Shown piece by piece: positions 1 to 12,983 of a DNA stretch of 64,000 nt. Below the pieces are notes generated by a model. The model was given only the letters and a program-made list of their open reading frames with translations, was not told the DNA's origin and did not search any database. The stretch comes from Coniella vitis. Lineage: Eukaryota > Ascomycota > Sordariomycetes > Diaporthales > Schizoparmaceae. A program made the translations under genes and the position numbers. Location of the stretch: the NCBI GenBank assembly GCA_011317545.1, contig WUJK01000007.1, positions 1,054,001-1,118,000 on the forward strand, written 5' to 3'. Position 1 is the stretch's first letter, and each line of letters starts with the position of its first letter.

Positions 1-1170
1 AAGGACAAGCTCCAGCCTGCCCCACCTTGGCCATACGAATGCACGATCCTGCTGGTGTTCTCGGAGCCTGGTAGCCTTCGCAATTCACGTTCCACTCGGA
101 CGTTTCGCTGTCTGAATGGACGGAGGCCTTGAGCCAGCGGGTACACCGGGTCGACGCGAGCCTTGTCAAGGCCAGGCAGGAATGCTTCGCAGCGTTTGCG
201 CATGCGTTTTGACGATTGGCGTATCCAGAGTCAGATCGAGTGCTGACTCATTTGGCTGTGCTATCCCACCAATCAGGAGAATGTTGTCGTTGCGAGGCAC
301 AAGAAAGATAATCTCGTTGGAGTCATCCGCGGCATCAGCCGTGATGGTGAGCGCGGCTTCGACTTTGGGAAAGTCTTTGCCGTCATTGATGACGCGGATC
401 AGGGCTCCGCGGATTGGATAGCAGGAGCTGTCTCCCGCAAGCTCTGTACCAGAAAGGCCGGTGGCGTTGACGATGGCATCGGCACCAAACCGCTTGCGCA
501 ATGCCGCTTCTTGGTACAGCAAATCGCCGGCGATGGTCTCAGTCACAGTTGCTGCTCCCTTGCCCAGGATGATGCTCATCAGCCACATCATGGCCTTGTC
601 CGTGTCGATAATGGGGGCAAGTAGCTCGTACGCATCCACGGCGCCGTACTTGGGATTGATCTTCCGCTGCTTCAGCAATTTGGCGTCATGCCGAAACCCT
701 TTAACGCCACTCGATATGATCTCAGACATTTTGGAAAATTGCGCAGGGTCACCTTCGACCGCTCTGGGAAAGAAGAAGTCCGATGGCATCATTTTGACGC
801 CAGAGACTTCTGATAGCCCCGAGACAGACGCAATAGCGTCCCACGCATGATATGCAACCATGCACCAGCGCTTGGAGTTGGAGAGCGAGATTCGATCCGT
901 ATGAGCACCGCACACGGCCGGAGGAAACTCCCACAATGCCCCAGCAATTTGAGCCGTCACTCGGTTGTCCGCGCTGAAGTTTGCCCACTGCTTGGAGACA
1001 ACGGTGACTTTGTATCCTTTGTCCAACAGGATCCATGCAGTCACGAGGCCGGTGACGCTTCCTCCAACAACAAGGATGTGTGGAGAAGATGGCGTTGTCT
1101 GAACGAGACGTGTGGGGTGAGGCGTAATATCTCGCCACATAGCAAGAGAGGGCACGTGCTGGGACAACAT
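1..1170 (-). CDS. D-amino-acid oxidase (FAD-dependent), 3' part outside window, frameshifted
   Basis: Oxidises D-amino acids to 2-oxo acids, ammonia and hydrogen peroxide with FAD; usually peroxisomal. The N-terminal half carries the Rossmann FAD motif (HILVVGGSVTGL, residues 31-42), then the family blocks TAQIAGALWEFPP, NATGLSGTELAGD, YPIRGALIRV and a NDNILLIGG strand. The first frame stops at 166-168, but the family C-terminal half continues in the next frame from about 205 to the window edge (CEAFLPGL, PLAQGLRPFR, SRIVHSYGQGGAGWSLS). The second block holds the substrate-binding Arg region and the C-terminal FAD signature. The shift lies at a run of four A (minus strand) at 207-210: with three A the protein reads through. 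No intron of usable length fits. The cause is an assembly error or a broken gene. The ATG at 1168-1170 gives a longer leader than usual; a later Met (about residue 11) is an alternative. The end and any peroxisomal signal are outside the window. Confidence 0.85.
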
Positions 1171-4100
1171 ATTGACAAGAAGTGAGAGTTGGTCGACACA
1201 GTTTTGCGAATGTCAAAAGCGATCCTACAACACGAACGGGCGGGGCAGAAGGTCTGAAATACTGCTCCTAGTCGAGTGGCTCCTGGAGTTTTGGTGAGCA
1301 ATGGCGATTCCTGTAATGTTCGACACTGGGAATCCGGAGCGTCTTATATGGTTTTCACGCCAGCTCCTTCCATCGACCCGAGGCCACGGACTTTTCACTT
1401 CAAGGATGTCGCTGGGGTGCAGATGCACAAGGCTAGACAGACTGTGACTACTGCGACTTACTGGTGCAAGGCTTCTGACTGCGGCGTCCGACATTTCAGA
1501 GCCGATTCTGTCTGGAGTAAAGTGTACATCAAGACATCGTCGAGACTTGCTTGCCTGGTTTCGTACCCTTCACTGCTTCGACCAAGCTCTCTGAAACGAG
1601 TACTATGGTAATAGCTCAAGACCAAAGATGATGGCTTCCTAACATACTATCTGCATCCCATGATCTACTGGCTTTGGGTTTTATGCATACAGGGGCTGAA
1701 GGACAGAAAACGACATTGTCCAGCGGTAACCGGCCCTGGATTCCAGCCTAATCCTTCCATTCCATTCCTTTTGGCCTTCACCTGCTCGTTTGTAATCTTC
1801 GACGAAGCTTTGGTCCTCAAAGTTGTCCAAGTATCTTTCAGCCTCCCCCATCCTCCGCCCTTGTGCTGGTTACCGCCCAGAGCTGACGTCTGCACAGTGT
1901 CAGTCTCGGCGGTACATGGGACCCCTCGGGTTATCACTGCCCCAATGTGGCACATTCGAGAACTCGTACACCTAGCTGCTTACGGAAATGTCAACAGTGT
2001 GGCATGATAATCTAGGTTAGCTGACCTGTAGACTAGGAACGGATTGAAGTCGGCATCTTTTCCACTGTCTTGGCGGAGACTTTGCGGTGTGCGCAAGTGA
2101 AAGTTCTGGTCATCATGGGATGACGTTCTGTGCTGACTTTGCATGACGGCCGAGCCGAAAGTGAAGCAGGTTAAGGGGTGAAGAAGAATTCCAGCCAAGG
2201 AAGCACGTATCCAAAGACGACTCGTTGCCGCTTTTGGATTCGCTCGAGCATTACGGGCTTGCTGCACTGACGAAAGTTGTCTGGCCGACAACCTAGCTGA
2301 GCTCTATGGAGAATAGCGGGCACGAAGCAGAGGTGAGTGGGATATTCTGCCCGCTGTTTGCGCACAATAACTCTACCATCTCTTGAACCTCGTTGCTAAG
2401 CCTCGTATACTTTAGTCATCCAAGGACAAATTCCTCAATCTCCAACAGGGCGCCCCGCCCCACGCCAACCATGCAGAGACCCACGTCCTCAGCCCTGTGA
2501 ATCCTTAGGGCTGAAACCACGTTGTTCACTGCATGCATAGCGCTTGGGCAAGAACATGCTGCCGGCCGTGTCAAGACTATTGATATGATCTGTATATGAA
2601 GTGTAGGTGGGAAAGTGGTACTCAGTTTGTTCACGTCGCCTTTGCCCATGCCCGTTGGCCTGCATCTAGTGTTTAATGACCTGCACAACTCACCGAAAGC
2701 ATGCAAGACGCGTCAGTTTCCAAGAGGTTTCTTGGATTATACTCGGATCTGCCATGACGACGCTTCTGTTCATGAACATCGCCACCCGTGCTCTGGCCTC
2801 AGATTGTCAACGAGACTCGTATCGTCCTGATTTGGTATGCACCGCTTGCACAATATACGTCAGGATCACCTGGTCAGGGAAGAGCGAGTCTCGTCACGAG
2901 ACGGTCGTCTGGCCTGCTTGAAACGTTACTAAGCCCGTTGGTCATGGTGGCGATGAACGTTAGCACAACAAGGGCGCATAAGGCTGACCTCACTGCCCGT
3001 GAATATTCTTTGTGCTCAATCTAGTAATTCGATGACTTGGCCCATTTCGCCAGCAGTTTCTGTTGCTTGGACATTACACCCATACAGCAAGACAATTACT
3101 AACGCTGAGAAAAGAAACAACCTAGAGACTCATCAACAAAGACCGGATCGGAACGATTACGCCTACCTGGGTGGATCCATCGTACAAATCTCAGTTCATT
3201 GTGAGTGAGCGTTCACCGGAGCAGCCCCGTACATGTCTCTCCTGTAGATAAGCAACCAAGGAACTAGGGAAAACATGTATTCCTTACTATGCCTGGAGGA
3301 GGGGGGGGGGGAAGTAATGACTGGCGATTGTCGAACGTTGTACGCGCGGGGGCTTCCGCTACTCAACCACCTCGTCAGCCATACATACACGAGATGTGAT
3401 TGTGTCATCTTATCCGAGCAGTACACCGTGTTTGGGGATTACCGCATTAGGTTTGCCGGGAACATAGTACGACACTCGGGATAAGCTCGATTCTTTGGAC
3501 GGCTTACTTGGTGTATCCGAGTGCAGAAGAACGAGCGAGTGGGTTACCGCCGAGCGAAGCCAATCACGTCTTTTTTCTCAAACTTGAGCCTCAATCAAGA
3601 CCCTGCTGCTATGGTCATTCCATTGGCATATCTTGATATGCACGCCGCTTGTCATGTCGTACTCGTACTTGCTAGCGGCTACCTTATCATCTCGCAGCAT
3701 TTTCCTCTTTCTAAGCCCCTCGCAGGGCTCGGCCATAAACTACAAGGAAATCATTATTGGCTCAAATGACGCCAAAGCACTTGTATCGGCTTCCACGAGA
3801 CCGAGCCTCGCCTCGCTTCGTCTCGTTTTGCCCTTAGTCTCCATAAGCGTGACTTTTCTCTCATTTTTTTTTTTTTTTCATTTTTCTTTTCGGACCACTG
3901 CGCACCATATCATGACTCATTTATTTCATGACTCCAGGAAAAGTCCACGAAATTATAGGTAGGTCATAAAACCAATACCAATCAATAGCAGTGCGAAAAT
4001 GCAGGATCGATAGGGCTGACTGTGGGTGGTGTTGGTTGTAGTCGTGTAACCTAGGCCTTTGCGTCTGCAAGCCCCCCCCCCCCCCGAAATCCAGCTCGTA

Positions 4101-4895
4101 TACTGCATGCATAGTACTTGCACCGCTTGTGTACATGTGCAACGAACAATAGACTGTGACATATGTTTGTTTGTATATTTGCATGAAGTTTGTATAATCC
4201 AGCAGACAAATCTCCGAAGATGTCGGTAGGCAGGTTGGTAGAAAGAGACAGAGAGAGGCAAGTATTTATTTAGAGTGGTATTTCATTTTCATTCAACATC
4301 TTTACTTGAATTTCTTTTTTAAATTAACCAACTAGACCTCTCTCGCATTGGACTATACCGGCAACAAAGACCGACGACACGTCCGCCCCCCCCCCCCAAA
4401 AGGTAGCAATAGAAAATATTGAGCATTGATACGTGAAATTTCATTTCACTTTGTTTGGATGGATAAGTTGGTTCAGTTTCAGTGTATCTGTCTGCCTTGT
4501 GTGCCATCAACGAACGAGGTCAAGTCTTGCTCCAAGTCTTGGTAGACGAGGCCTGTTTTGCATTTCTCTGTTCTCTTTCTTTGAGACGCTACTGTGTCAA
4601 TTGCACCTAATCTGCGTGTGTGGCGCACAAAATCGCTGATTTCCTAGTTTGGCTATTTAGAAGCCTCTCTCCAGCCTTCCAATAATATGGTTAAAGGCTG
4701 TTGATGAAGGGCCTTAATCCAGGCCACCATCAAGTATGGGCTCTTGTTATCGCTCGATTCCATACGCTGTTACGTAGCGGTGGTGAACCTGACCCCAATC
4801 TCCGCTTTGTCAAAGCTACTTCCCAAGTACAGGAACGTGTGGTAGCATGGTGTCCATCCATGTTGACTAATTCCCTTGGTCTGTGATCACAAGAA
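1171..4895. other. gene-poor stretch between D-amino-acid oxidase and BLM10
   Basis: No open frame here exceeds about 115 codons, and none shows a domain, a convincing intron pattern or a good coding texture on either strand. Neither tRNA boxes nor a rRNA segment was seen. The first few hundred bases presumably hold the oxidase promoter. The part from 3.3 to 4.4 kb is rich in long homopolymers, listed separately. Confidence 0.6.
3301..4397. repeat. cluster of four long homopolymer tracts
   Basis: Four mononucleotide runs lie within 1.1 kb: 11 G at 3301-3311, 15 T at 3864-3878, 14 C at 4072-4085 and 12 C at 4386-4397. They lie in noncoding sequence. Such runs are length-variable in assemblies and populations. 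Confidence 0.85.
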
Positions 4896-7800
4896 TCATG
4901 CAAAGTAGCTCTTCCACAGGACACCCTCCAGGTCTTCGAGCTGTTCGGATGTGAAATACTACAGAAGCGGATCATGTTAGCTGACCATTTCAAGACTTGA
5001 TTTGACACTAGTAGTTCACCACCTCACCTTTTGATCGACCATCCAGCTGTCCTGCCTGGTCTTTTTGAACTCTGCAAGTATACTCTTCGCCGCCTTGCCG
5101 ACCACACCAGGGTCTGTGGCCGGTCGCCGAGCAAGATGAGCTAGGACGTCTGGCATCCATAGCGGCGGAGGTGTGGCATACGGGAACGCTTCGATGAGTG
5201 CGCCCAGTCCTAGTACAGCAGCGTGACGCCGTACTATTTGCTTCTGTGAGTCAACAGGCGTGTCCGTGCCCCCAGCATGCTTGCGCTTGGGCATCGGGTT
5301 ATCGCGGAGCTGCTGCTTGAAGCGTGCAATAAGGTTTTGGATGATCGGATTGCGAATCTTTGCCGGTGAGCAGCGGATTATGCCTGCCAGTGTGGCTGAA
5401 GCACAATCACGAACTTCAAGTTGAGGGTCTGCGAGCATGTCGCCGACGGCGTCAAATAGCATCTCTCGGTTGGCTGGAGCTGTCAAGAATAGGCGTCTGA
5501 AGTAAATGACTTGCATGTTGACCAAGGCCCGGAGGCGCTGGTGCCATGACACAGCTGACCTGCCAATGCGAATGAGGGCCTTGATAAATGGTTCGTCTTC
5601 ACCGTCTCGGAAAGGAATGTTGGCAAGGTGCCGGTATACATGATACGCCAGTCGCATGAGCTCCGGATCCTCCTTGACATCCATCATGTGGAGGAGCTGG
5701 TCAATGAATGGATCCGGGAAGAAGGGCACTAGTTGTGTACACTCTTGGGAACTCAATGTCGAGTCGAGCCAAGTGAGGACTGTCTTTGATCCATTGGTGT
5801 AGCTGGATGGCTCTTGCTGGCCGGGCGTGCGTTCGTGCCTCCACTTCTCTAGACGGGAGAACACCTCCTTGATGGTAGCCGTGAACTCGTCAGACGGACT
5901 GTACGGACGGATGCCCAGAGGTGACGCAGCCTTGTTGCTGTGGAGCAGCGCTGTCACATTTGGGAAGGATTCATGATAGCGTGTTCGGTAGATGGTGGCA
6001 ATGACCCGACCCATTGCTTCTCGTACAGACTTGTAGGGATGGTCAATGTGGGCCAAGAAGTTCTGCAGAATCGGCTTCTCCAAGCGAAAATGCCAGCCAC
6101 CATCATTAATCAAAATCTCGAGCAACTGCAGCTTGGAAGCCTCCTTGAAGGCAGCATTCGACGACATGTCGAGCCGGAATGAGCTCAAAGACTCCACAAT
6201 CTGATGGCAGCGGCGAGGATCCTTGGCGTCCACCGTGAGATGCAAACATGTTACCCAGTACTGCAAATTGTCTGGAGTTAAAGAATCGGCAAAGATGCCC
6301 AGCATCATGGGAGCCACGAAATCCCAGGCTCTCTGCCTGTATTCCTTGGGGTCGTCAATTCCGCCAGCCAGCAATGCCCCTATGATCTCAGCAGTGGCTC
6401 GATGCTGGTGTTTGTCGCTTCCGTCGCCGTAGACTTCTTTGACAAGGTCCATGATATCTTCAAACTTGGTTGCGGCAACGCCATAGTGAACCAGATCAAA
6501 GGCGTGCATCAGAAGAACAACATTCTGCATCCGGAACTTATCTGAACTGGAATCACGAGGCTCTTGTTTGAGAAAGTCAAAGCATGCGGCAAACCATTCC
6601 TTGGTTAGGAGCTTGCCGATCTGCTCCCGCGCCTTCTTTTCGGTCTCGTCGTATGCCAAGAAAGGCTCGGGGTCAGCCTTGGAGGCTCCAAATCTCCTGC
6701 CCCATACGAGCCATCCAGGATGATCAGCATCGACAAAGTACTTGATGTCGTCAAAATTCGCAAACGATGCGAGGTATTTGTCGGTCCATTGCGGATCGTC
6801 AGAAGGCACATCAACGTCCAAGTGTACGTTGTCATTGTCCTTTTCGAGTAGGTAATTCCGGTAGTCATGACTGTAGACTGCTCGCAAATCGATACAGGAG
6901 AATATGCCAGAGAATGCAAGTTGGTAATTCGCCCTCAACCCAGGGTGGTCGTCATTGGTGCCATTTACGACGAGGTCAATGAAGCTAGGTGGTACCAGTG
7001 TGTCAAAGCGGAGGCACAAATTAGATGCAAAAATAGTGCATTTCACAGCGACCTTCCAATGCGCCGACTTGGCAGTGTCGATGAGCTCTAGCCCCAGGTT
7101 GTGCTTCTTTGTCTCAACCCGCTCTCTTCGCTCCCGGATAAAGTCGTTCCTGGTCTGAATAATCTTGGAACAGTCATCCTGCGGTTTAATCAGCTCCAAA
7201 ACCTTGTCGTCCAAGATTACCATCCGCTCAAATGGTTTACCGAATTCGAGCAGTGGATAAAGCGAGGTTGTGAGAAGTTGTTGGATGGACGCCTTGTCAA
7301 CGCTGGCTGTCTGGATATATAATCGCATCAAATCGGGAGCGAAGCGCCAATCCTTAAGAAGGGTCTTCATCAAGGTCGTGAAGAGTAAAGTATACATCGC
7401 ACCCTTGATGCGATCAGGGTCATTTCCGTCCAGAGCCTGACGGAATTTATCGAGAATGACGGGTATAACCAGCGGGCGACCGCCTATTAGCACTTTGAGT
7501 GAAGAGTCCTGCGCTCCTTGAGCAACTCTTCGCACATCAGCATAGGATGAGACGCACGACTCGGCAAGATCCAGGAGCAGTCTCTTGTCAAGATCGCTCT
7601 TTTGTCTGTAAGATGAGTTGTACTTAACGCGTTGGAGTTGATACGCATCTGCCCTCTTGACAAGTAGCGGTCGCGGATATACCTTGCGCAAGCCTGGGAT
7701 CTTGAAAGGTGTCACGTCGGCCTTGTATAACCTGGACAGCCTCTCCAAGGGATGAGCGGATCGCTCAATGCCCACGTCTGTAATCCATGTTCTATAAGTG

Positions 7801-10800
7801 GCGTAGAGGGCAGTAAAACAGGTCACATCATCTTCCTGATTTGCATTCAAGAAATTGTGCGTTTTGGACAGTAATCGTCCCACACTTTCTCGTGTCTCAT
7901 GTAGACGAGCATATAGTGAGCTATTTGCATCGAGAATGTAGCCAGAGGGGTAGCGGTATTGTCGCTTTAACTCCTCGTCGTCGGCAACCTCGGCCAGAGG
8001 ATCTTCGTCGTCCTTCATGATTGCGTCACCGTCATCCTCAATGTGACTCGTCTCTGTTGTGCTACCGTGGACCTCGCCAGCGGCCTTTCTGGGGTCGAAC
8101 AAAGCGGACGCACCAGAAATGACAAGTCTCAGTTGCGTAAGCTGCCTGGACACTTCGTCGCCCCACTCCTTGTTCTTGCCCTTGCGGCTGACCGGTGTTT
8201 GGTCGCTCATGAGAAGTTCTAATCTCTGGGCTGCGGCGCCTGCCTGGGACTCAAAGAGTTCAACGGCGAAAAGAACTTCTTCTGTCGAGGGCCGGTGCCA
8301 TCTCACTGTCAGATCTGCGGGCGACGTTGTCCTGCCCCAGTCCTCGACGCTAACGCCCTTTTTGATAGTCTCGGGCTCAAACAGACATGTGTCGATAGAG
8401 TATGTATGCGTCAGATTCAAGAGGAGGTGGTGGATAAAGTTTGAGATGTGGATGGTGGGGATACCGCGGCACTTTTCTTGCATGTACTGTGCGATGCTGA
8501 ACAACTCAGCCTTGTACTTCAACACTTCGGCCCCCACGTTGACAACAGTCATACTGAGCATGCTGACATGCCACACAAGCGCACGATCGCGTGGCAGCAC
8601 ATCAGTACCGCTGCTGCGATCGGATGCGGCTCCGTTGTAGTCGATTTCGTTGCGAATATTGACAATCAACATGGGGATGAAAGTCTTCAGTGTTTTTTCT
8701 GGATGGACCTTGCAGAGTGCGTTGCAAATCCAAGCCATGGCATCCCGTGCTTGGTGTACGACATGTGACGAGACGAATGATGCAATCTTTTCAAGAGCCA
8801 GGTCAAACAACTCGGGAGAGAGTGACGCAAACAGTGGTGTCAAAGCTGCCGGCAGTGTGTTGATGACATTATCTTCTGGTGAGTTTGCTCGTACTTGTGA
8901 TGCATCCGGGAGGTTCTCAAGCAGAGTAAATACCTTGCCTAGGAGAGTGATGACGAATTCACCAAAGCCAGCCGTCGAAGATCGAACAATGTTTGCTTCG
9001 TCCTCGTCAGAAAGCTCATCTCTGTAGTTGATTTGCACATCTTGGCCCTCCAGTTCCATCCGCTCCATTTGGCCCTGAACCCATTGCACTGCTAGTGAGG
9101 TGTCAACAAAGTCAGAGCCCTTGCCTGACAAAGGCACAAACGGAATGCTGTAAGCGACACTCTGTATGAAGCTAAGCGTATATTGCGTCTTGCCCAGGTC
9201 GTTTGCGTCGATGCCAGGGAGCGCCAGCGCGAGCAGTGCGGTGAGATGGCAGCGGAAGCCCTTGTTCCTGGCCATGATATTCGCCAGCATCATCAGTCCG
9301 TTGAGACTCGACGAAGTACGGTGCACTTCGACCAATCCCTGCAGACTGGGATAAAACCTCTGGAGAGCACCCGGCAAAATAATGTCTGGTTCCAGATACG
9401 CTAGCCATTGAAGTGTGGACGTGTAATAGCTAACCACTTTCATGCTCTTGGCGAATAGGCCCATGAAGACGACTTCCTTCAGGATCATGACGAACTCTTT
9501 CTTGAGCTCAGGATTTATTCTGCGGTCAGCAGGTGTATCCAGCTCCCCAGTTTGTTCCCTGTTCCACCGGGAGACGAATCCATGGGTGAGGAAGAAGACA
9601 AACTGGGCTAGGAAATTGGTCCATGAGCCCTGGTTTGACGGATGGAAAAAGGTGTCGATAGACTCGATCAGGCCTTGCAGGTTGGCAAGGACCGAGTTGT
9701 CTGCCTTGAGGCAGTGTGGCGAGAGCGAGTGCACAATCCACCGAGCAATGACATGAGGTACAGGGTGCTTCTTCTTGTCTCTATCGAGATATATGGCGGC
9801 GCCCATAGAGAAATCGAGGTTTGCGTAAGGCGAGTTAGCCTGGCCGACCGGGATTTCCGTAAGGCGCAGTATGGCAGTGAAGATGAGGTCTGATTGATCG
9901 CGAGTGAAAATGCCATGCTCTGAAAAGGGCACATGCGTGCAGCTGAGGTAGTCCCTGGCTACTCGTGAAAAGATGTCCAAGAAAAAGACATCGAACGATT
10001 TGGACCTTGACATAAGGGACCAGAGGTGGAAGTAGGTAGGCAGATAATCGGCAGGCTTGGACAACGAATCAGATGGCAGACTTGGAGCCGTAGGAACCAT
10101 GACATTGATAGCGGCGGCCACCGTATAAGCACAAGACAAGTCCGATGTGCTAAAAAATGGTAGGAACTCCTCCAACATTTCTTTGCGATCACGTGGATCA
10201 AAGTATGTCTGCGCATGCATGGCAAGTTTGATCAAGTGCCTGCCACTCTTTCTTCTGCTTCCTTGGTGCGCAGGCACTTCGGAGGGAAACACCAAGCCTT
10301 TGATCTCTTTCCACAACGGCCGCCAGTCCAGATAGAGGTCATCGCCAGGCTTCACGTATGTTTTCTTCCTGTTGACCAATTCAAACAACCACTTGTCAGT
10401 TACTTTCCAGTTTCAAGTAATGGATACAGAAGCGATAAGCTGGATGCACATAAAACATGACTTACTTGGTCAACGTGATGACCATTCTCGTAAAACGGTC
10501 TGCTGTGTTGCTATCCAGACCAGGGGCCAAGGCAAGATGGTAATAGAGCTTCGCGAGATTCGCGCGCAGCTCGCGGACCATCTCGAACTTTAGGTTCAGC
10601 CATCCTTGGAGCTCCCTAGTCCAGTGGAGGGCCCCGGGCGAGAAGTCTTCTGCCTTGATAGCAATGTATAGATTCTTCAGTATGCCAGCGAGGGCAACAT
10701 CACGCTCATCTTCCTCCTCCACGGCAAAGGGCAGCTGTGAGAAATAGGCAAAGGTTCGCGGGCGGTAGCGCTTCTTGTCGTCTTCGTCTGGGGTAAGAAG

Positions 10801-10941
10801 AGGCACGCCTGGGGAGGTCGAGCGCGATATGGTATCGACGGAGGAGAGGTTCTGGATGAGAAAGTGTGATGCGTGTGCAGCCGCAGCCGCAGCCGACATT
10901 GCGGCGGACGAAGACGAGTGCATATCTGGTATGTCATCCAT
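4896..10941 (-). CDS. BLM10: proteasome activator BLM10/PA200
   Basis: HEAT-repeat protein that caps the ends of the 20S proteasome, opens its gate without ATP and helps proteasome maturation and nuclear degradation. Exons on the minus strand are 10466-10941, 5028-10368 and 4896-4958, giving 1959 residues, close to the large size of the family. Exon 1 ends ...TLTK and joins KKTYVKPGDDLYLDWRPLW after a 97-nt intron (donor GTAAGT, acceptor CAACAG). The second intron is 69 nt (GTGAGG...CTGTAG). The last exon codes for only 20 residues ending W-K-S-Y-F-A, matching the family C-terminal tail that docks in 20S alpha pockets. The penultimate residue is Phe, not the Tyr of the HbYX consensus. The N-terminus is rich in Ser and Ala (residues 8-24), followed by a Pro-rich stretch and then the conserved YFSQLPF block. 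The middle is divergent but colinear, with an acidic loop near residues 1000-1030. The start is the first ATG of exon 1. Confidence 0.93.
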
Positions 10942-12573
10942 CTTGGCGGCTGGTGGTGGCGGAGGCCTCGAGAGGGCAAGAGGGCACGAGGGCCTTGATC
11001 ACGACGGACGGCAGACCGTTACCCGCCGAATCAGAGACCTAAGAACTCGCTGACGCTAGGTTGAAGCAGTATTGCGGGCGTGGGACAGCGAAGGAGACGT
11101 CGTTCGGGAGAGGCAAAAAGACAATGGCAAAATGCACGGAGCGTGAGACGGGCCGCCGTGCAGCTAGACGCGGATGCGGAGATGCGTCGTGGAGCTGACG
11201 AAAACGGGAGACCAAGGGCGTGTTTGATGACTGCGATGTTGGTTAAGAATGGGGCCGGGGTTGCAGCCCAGTCTGCTGAGCTTGAGAAGAGGCTCGGCAG
11301 CGTTGTAGAGCGGGCAACAGCGGTAGTGCGATGGGCGGATGATGATGATGCTGGGGTTGATGGTCGATAAGTTCGCTAACAAGCGCGTGACGCTTTGGGA
11401 CTTGTTGGGCGTTCAGCTCTTAGCGACAAGGCACCAGAGAGCTTTCGTCACAGCAGCGGAGAAGGACCCGAGCACTGCAACCACAGAGGCCCCACTTTTT
11501 GCAGCTGCTGTCCAGGGCTACCAGTCGACCTCAGTGATGATATTCTCGGCACCTTAGTGGGTCAACTCTGTTCGTGGGGTAGCTCCAATCGCCGTACTGG
11601 ACCCTGGAATACGCCTTTACCAAACCAATTAACAATGATGGCAGGTGCGTTTGAGAATCGGCGTGCATTTGCAATTTGATCAAAGTACCAGGCTTCGTTG
11701 TGTGGCACAAGAGGGCAGCACCCGTCTCTTTTTAAATGAAAAGAAATCCCAGGAAGCCAGCCAGTCGGTCACTCAGTCACTCAGGCAGGCAGTCAGTCTA
11801 TTAGGCAGGCAGTCAATTACCACAGTTTCCCAGTTTGTTCTCGGCGAAGGAGGCAGCTGTTTGCCTGACGTGGTCCACGTTGGCGTTGCTCGCTCTTCTT
11901 CCGACCAAGCCGCCCTCGTGGGTGCCAGGGTGCCCGAGTACAAACGGCACTTGTTGATGGAACCCTCGGTAGCCCTTTGACAATGCGGCCTGTGTATTTC
12001 CACGCGTCAGCTTGCCTGCCTACCGAGCTAAGTGTAAGTTACCGTCACAGTGGCCCAGCCATCCTTGCTGTTGCCTCTCGGGGTATCCAAGCCTCAGCCG
12101 CAGACAGTCTCGCGGTTGATTTAGGTCAAGACGACGGTAAGTCATTTCACGATATTCAGTAAAACGAGGAGGATCAGTATTGACAGACTATCCAGAGCGC
12201 CCGACTCTTACAAGCGAATCGCACTGCAAGCCACAGAGATGAGATATGTAGAGACCAGCCTGATCCATAACAACTCCAGCTAATCACCCTTCAAGAGATC
12301 GATTCCAAGAAGAGAAAAAGGATCTCGCCAATTCCCCATAAACGCCCAATAACCAACGCTATGAATACAGTATGCATGCACATTGACAGTGCAAAAAGTT
12401 CTTCCATGCCCAGTCCAACCATTCAACCCTAAGCCCAGGGACCCCACCAAAGAAACGGTTTCGTAGTATCGAGACCGACGACCTATACGGCGACAAAGAC
12501 AAAAGAACATCAAGTAAGGAGTTGTCCGTATGCGATCAAGGAGCGGAAGAGAACACATCTCGCGCCTCCATCA
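10942..12573. other. intergenic region upstream of BLM10
   Basis: Open frames up to about 110 codons occur, but they overlap one another on both strands and none shows family features. The first part is presumably the BLM10 promoter. A short imperfect tandem array of CAGTC/CAGGCAGGCAGTC units lies at about 11757-11817. No RNA gene was recognised. Confidence 0.5.
11757..11817. repeat. imperfect short tandem repeat (CAGTC / GGCAGGCAGTC units)
   Basis: Repeated AGTCGGTCACTCAGTCACTC and then GGCAGGCAGTC units are visible in about 60 bases, including two copies of AGGCAGGCAGTCA. Noncoding and of no known function. Confidence 0.6.
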
Positions 12574-12983
12574 TCAATTGCTGCGTAGGCGTACTGTTCT
12601 TTCAGGCATGCTGCTGCTGCTAGGCATTGGCGCCTGGTTTTCGCTCAGAAAAGATCGAGCAGGTAATGACTGTCTTTGCGATGCTGCTGCTGCTGGAGAT
12701 TCTCGGACTTGGGACGAGGCGTAGTAAGCTGTGTATTTACCCAATTTCAATCAGTAAACAACCAAACCACGCCTTTCTATCAGACATCTTTGCATATGAA
12801 GGTCATTTCTCGGGGGTTATTATGTAGACTATGAGACTTACCCAATCCTGCCGCGGCAGCAACAGCTACGATTCTCGTGGTAAGGGGCAGACCCGCCTGC
12901 AGCCTGGAGGCTTTGGTGACGACGGGCTGAATGGTGGGGTAGTCGAATCTGGGGAGGGCTCCGCCGAAAGAGTTGGTCGTCAT
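12574..12983 (-). CDS. possible small single-helix protein, 98 residues, two exons
   Basis: Unrecognised. Exon 1 (12842-12983) begins MTTNSFGGALPRFDYPTIQP and leads into an Ala/Val-rich hydrophobic stretch, VAVAAAAGL, at about residues 39-47. A 113-nt intron (donor GTAAGT at 12841, a CTGAT branch-like site, acceptor ACACAG) joins exon 2 (12574-12728), which continues AYYASSQVRES and ends with a Ser/Gln/Arg-rich tail and a TGA. The joined frame is 297 nt. The pattern of a basic N-terminal half, a short hydrophobic segment followed by YYASSQ, and a soluble tail would suit a small mitochondrial or membrane protein. That is inference from composition only. The splice signals are good, but the protein is short and no homologue was recognised. 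Confidence 0.5.

Noticed and set aside
10369..10388. BLM10 exon 2 beginning MFELVNR
   Set aside because: These bases are the 3' end of intron 1. Acceptor CAACAG at 10369-10374 joins TLTK to KKTYVKPG exactly.
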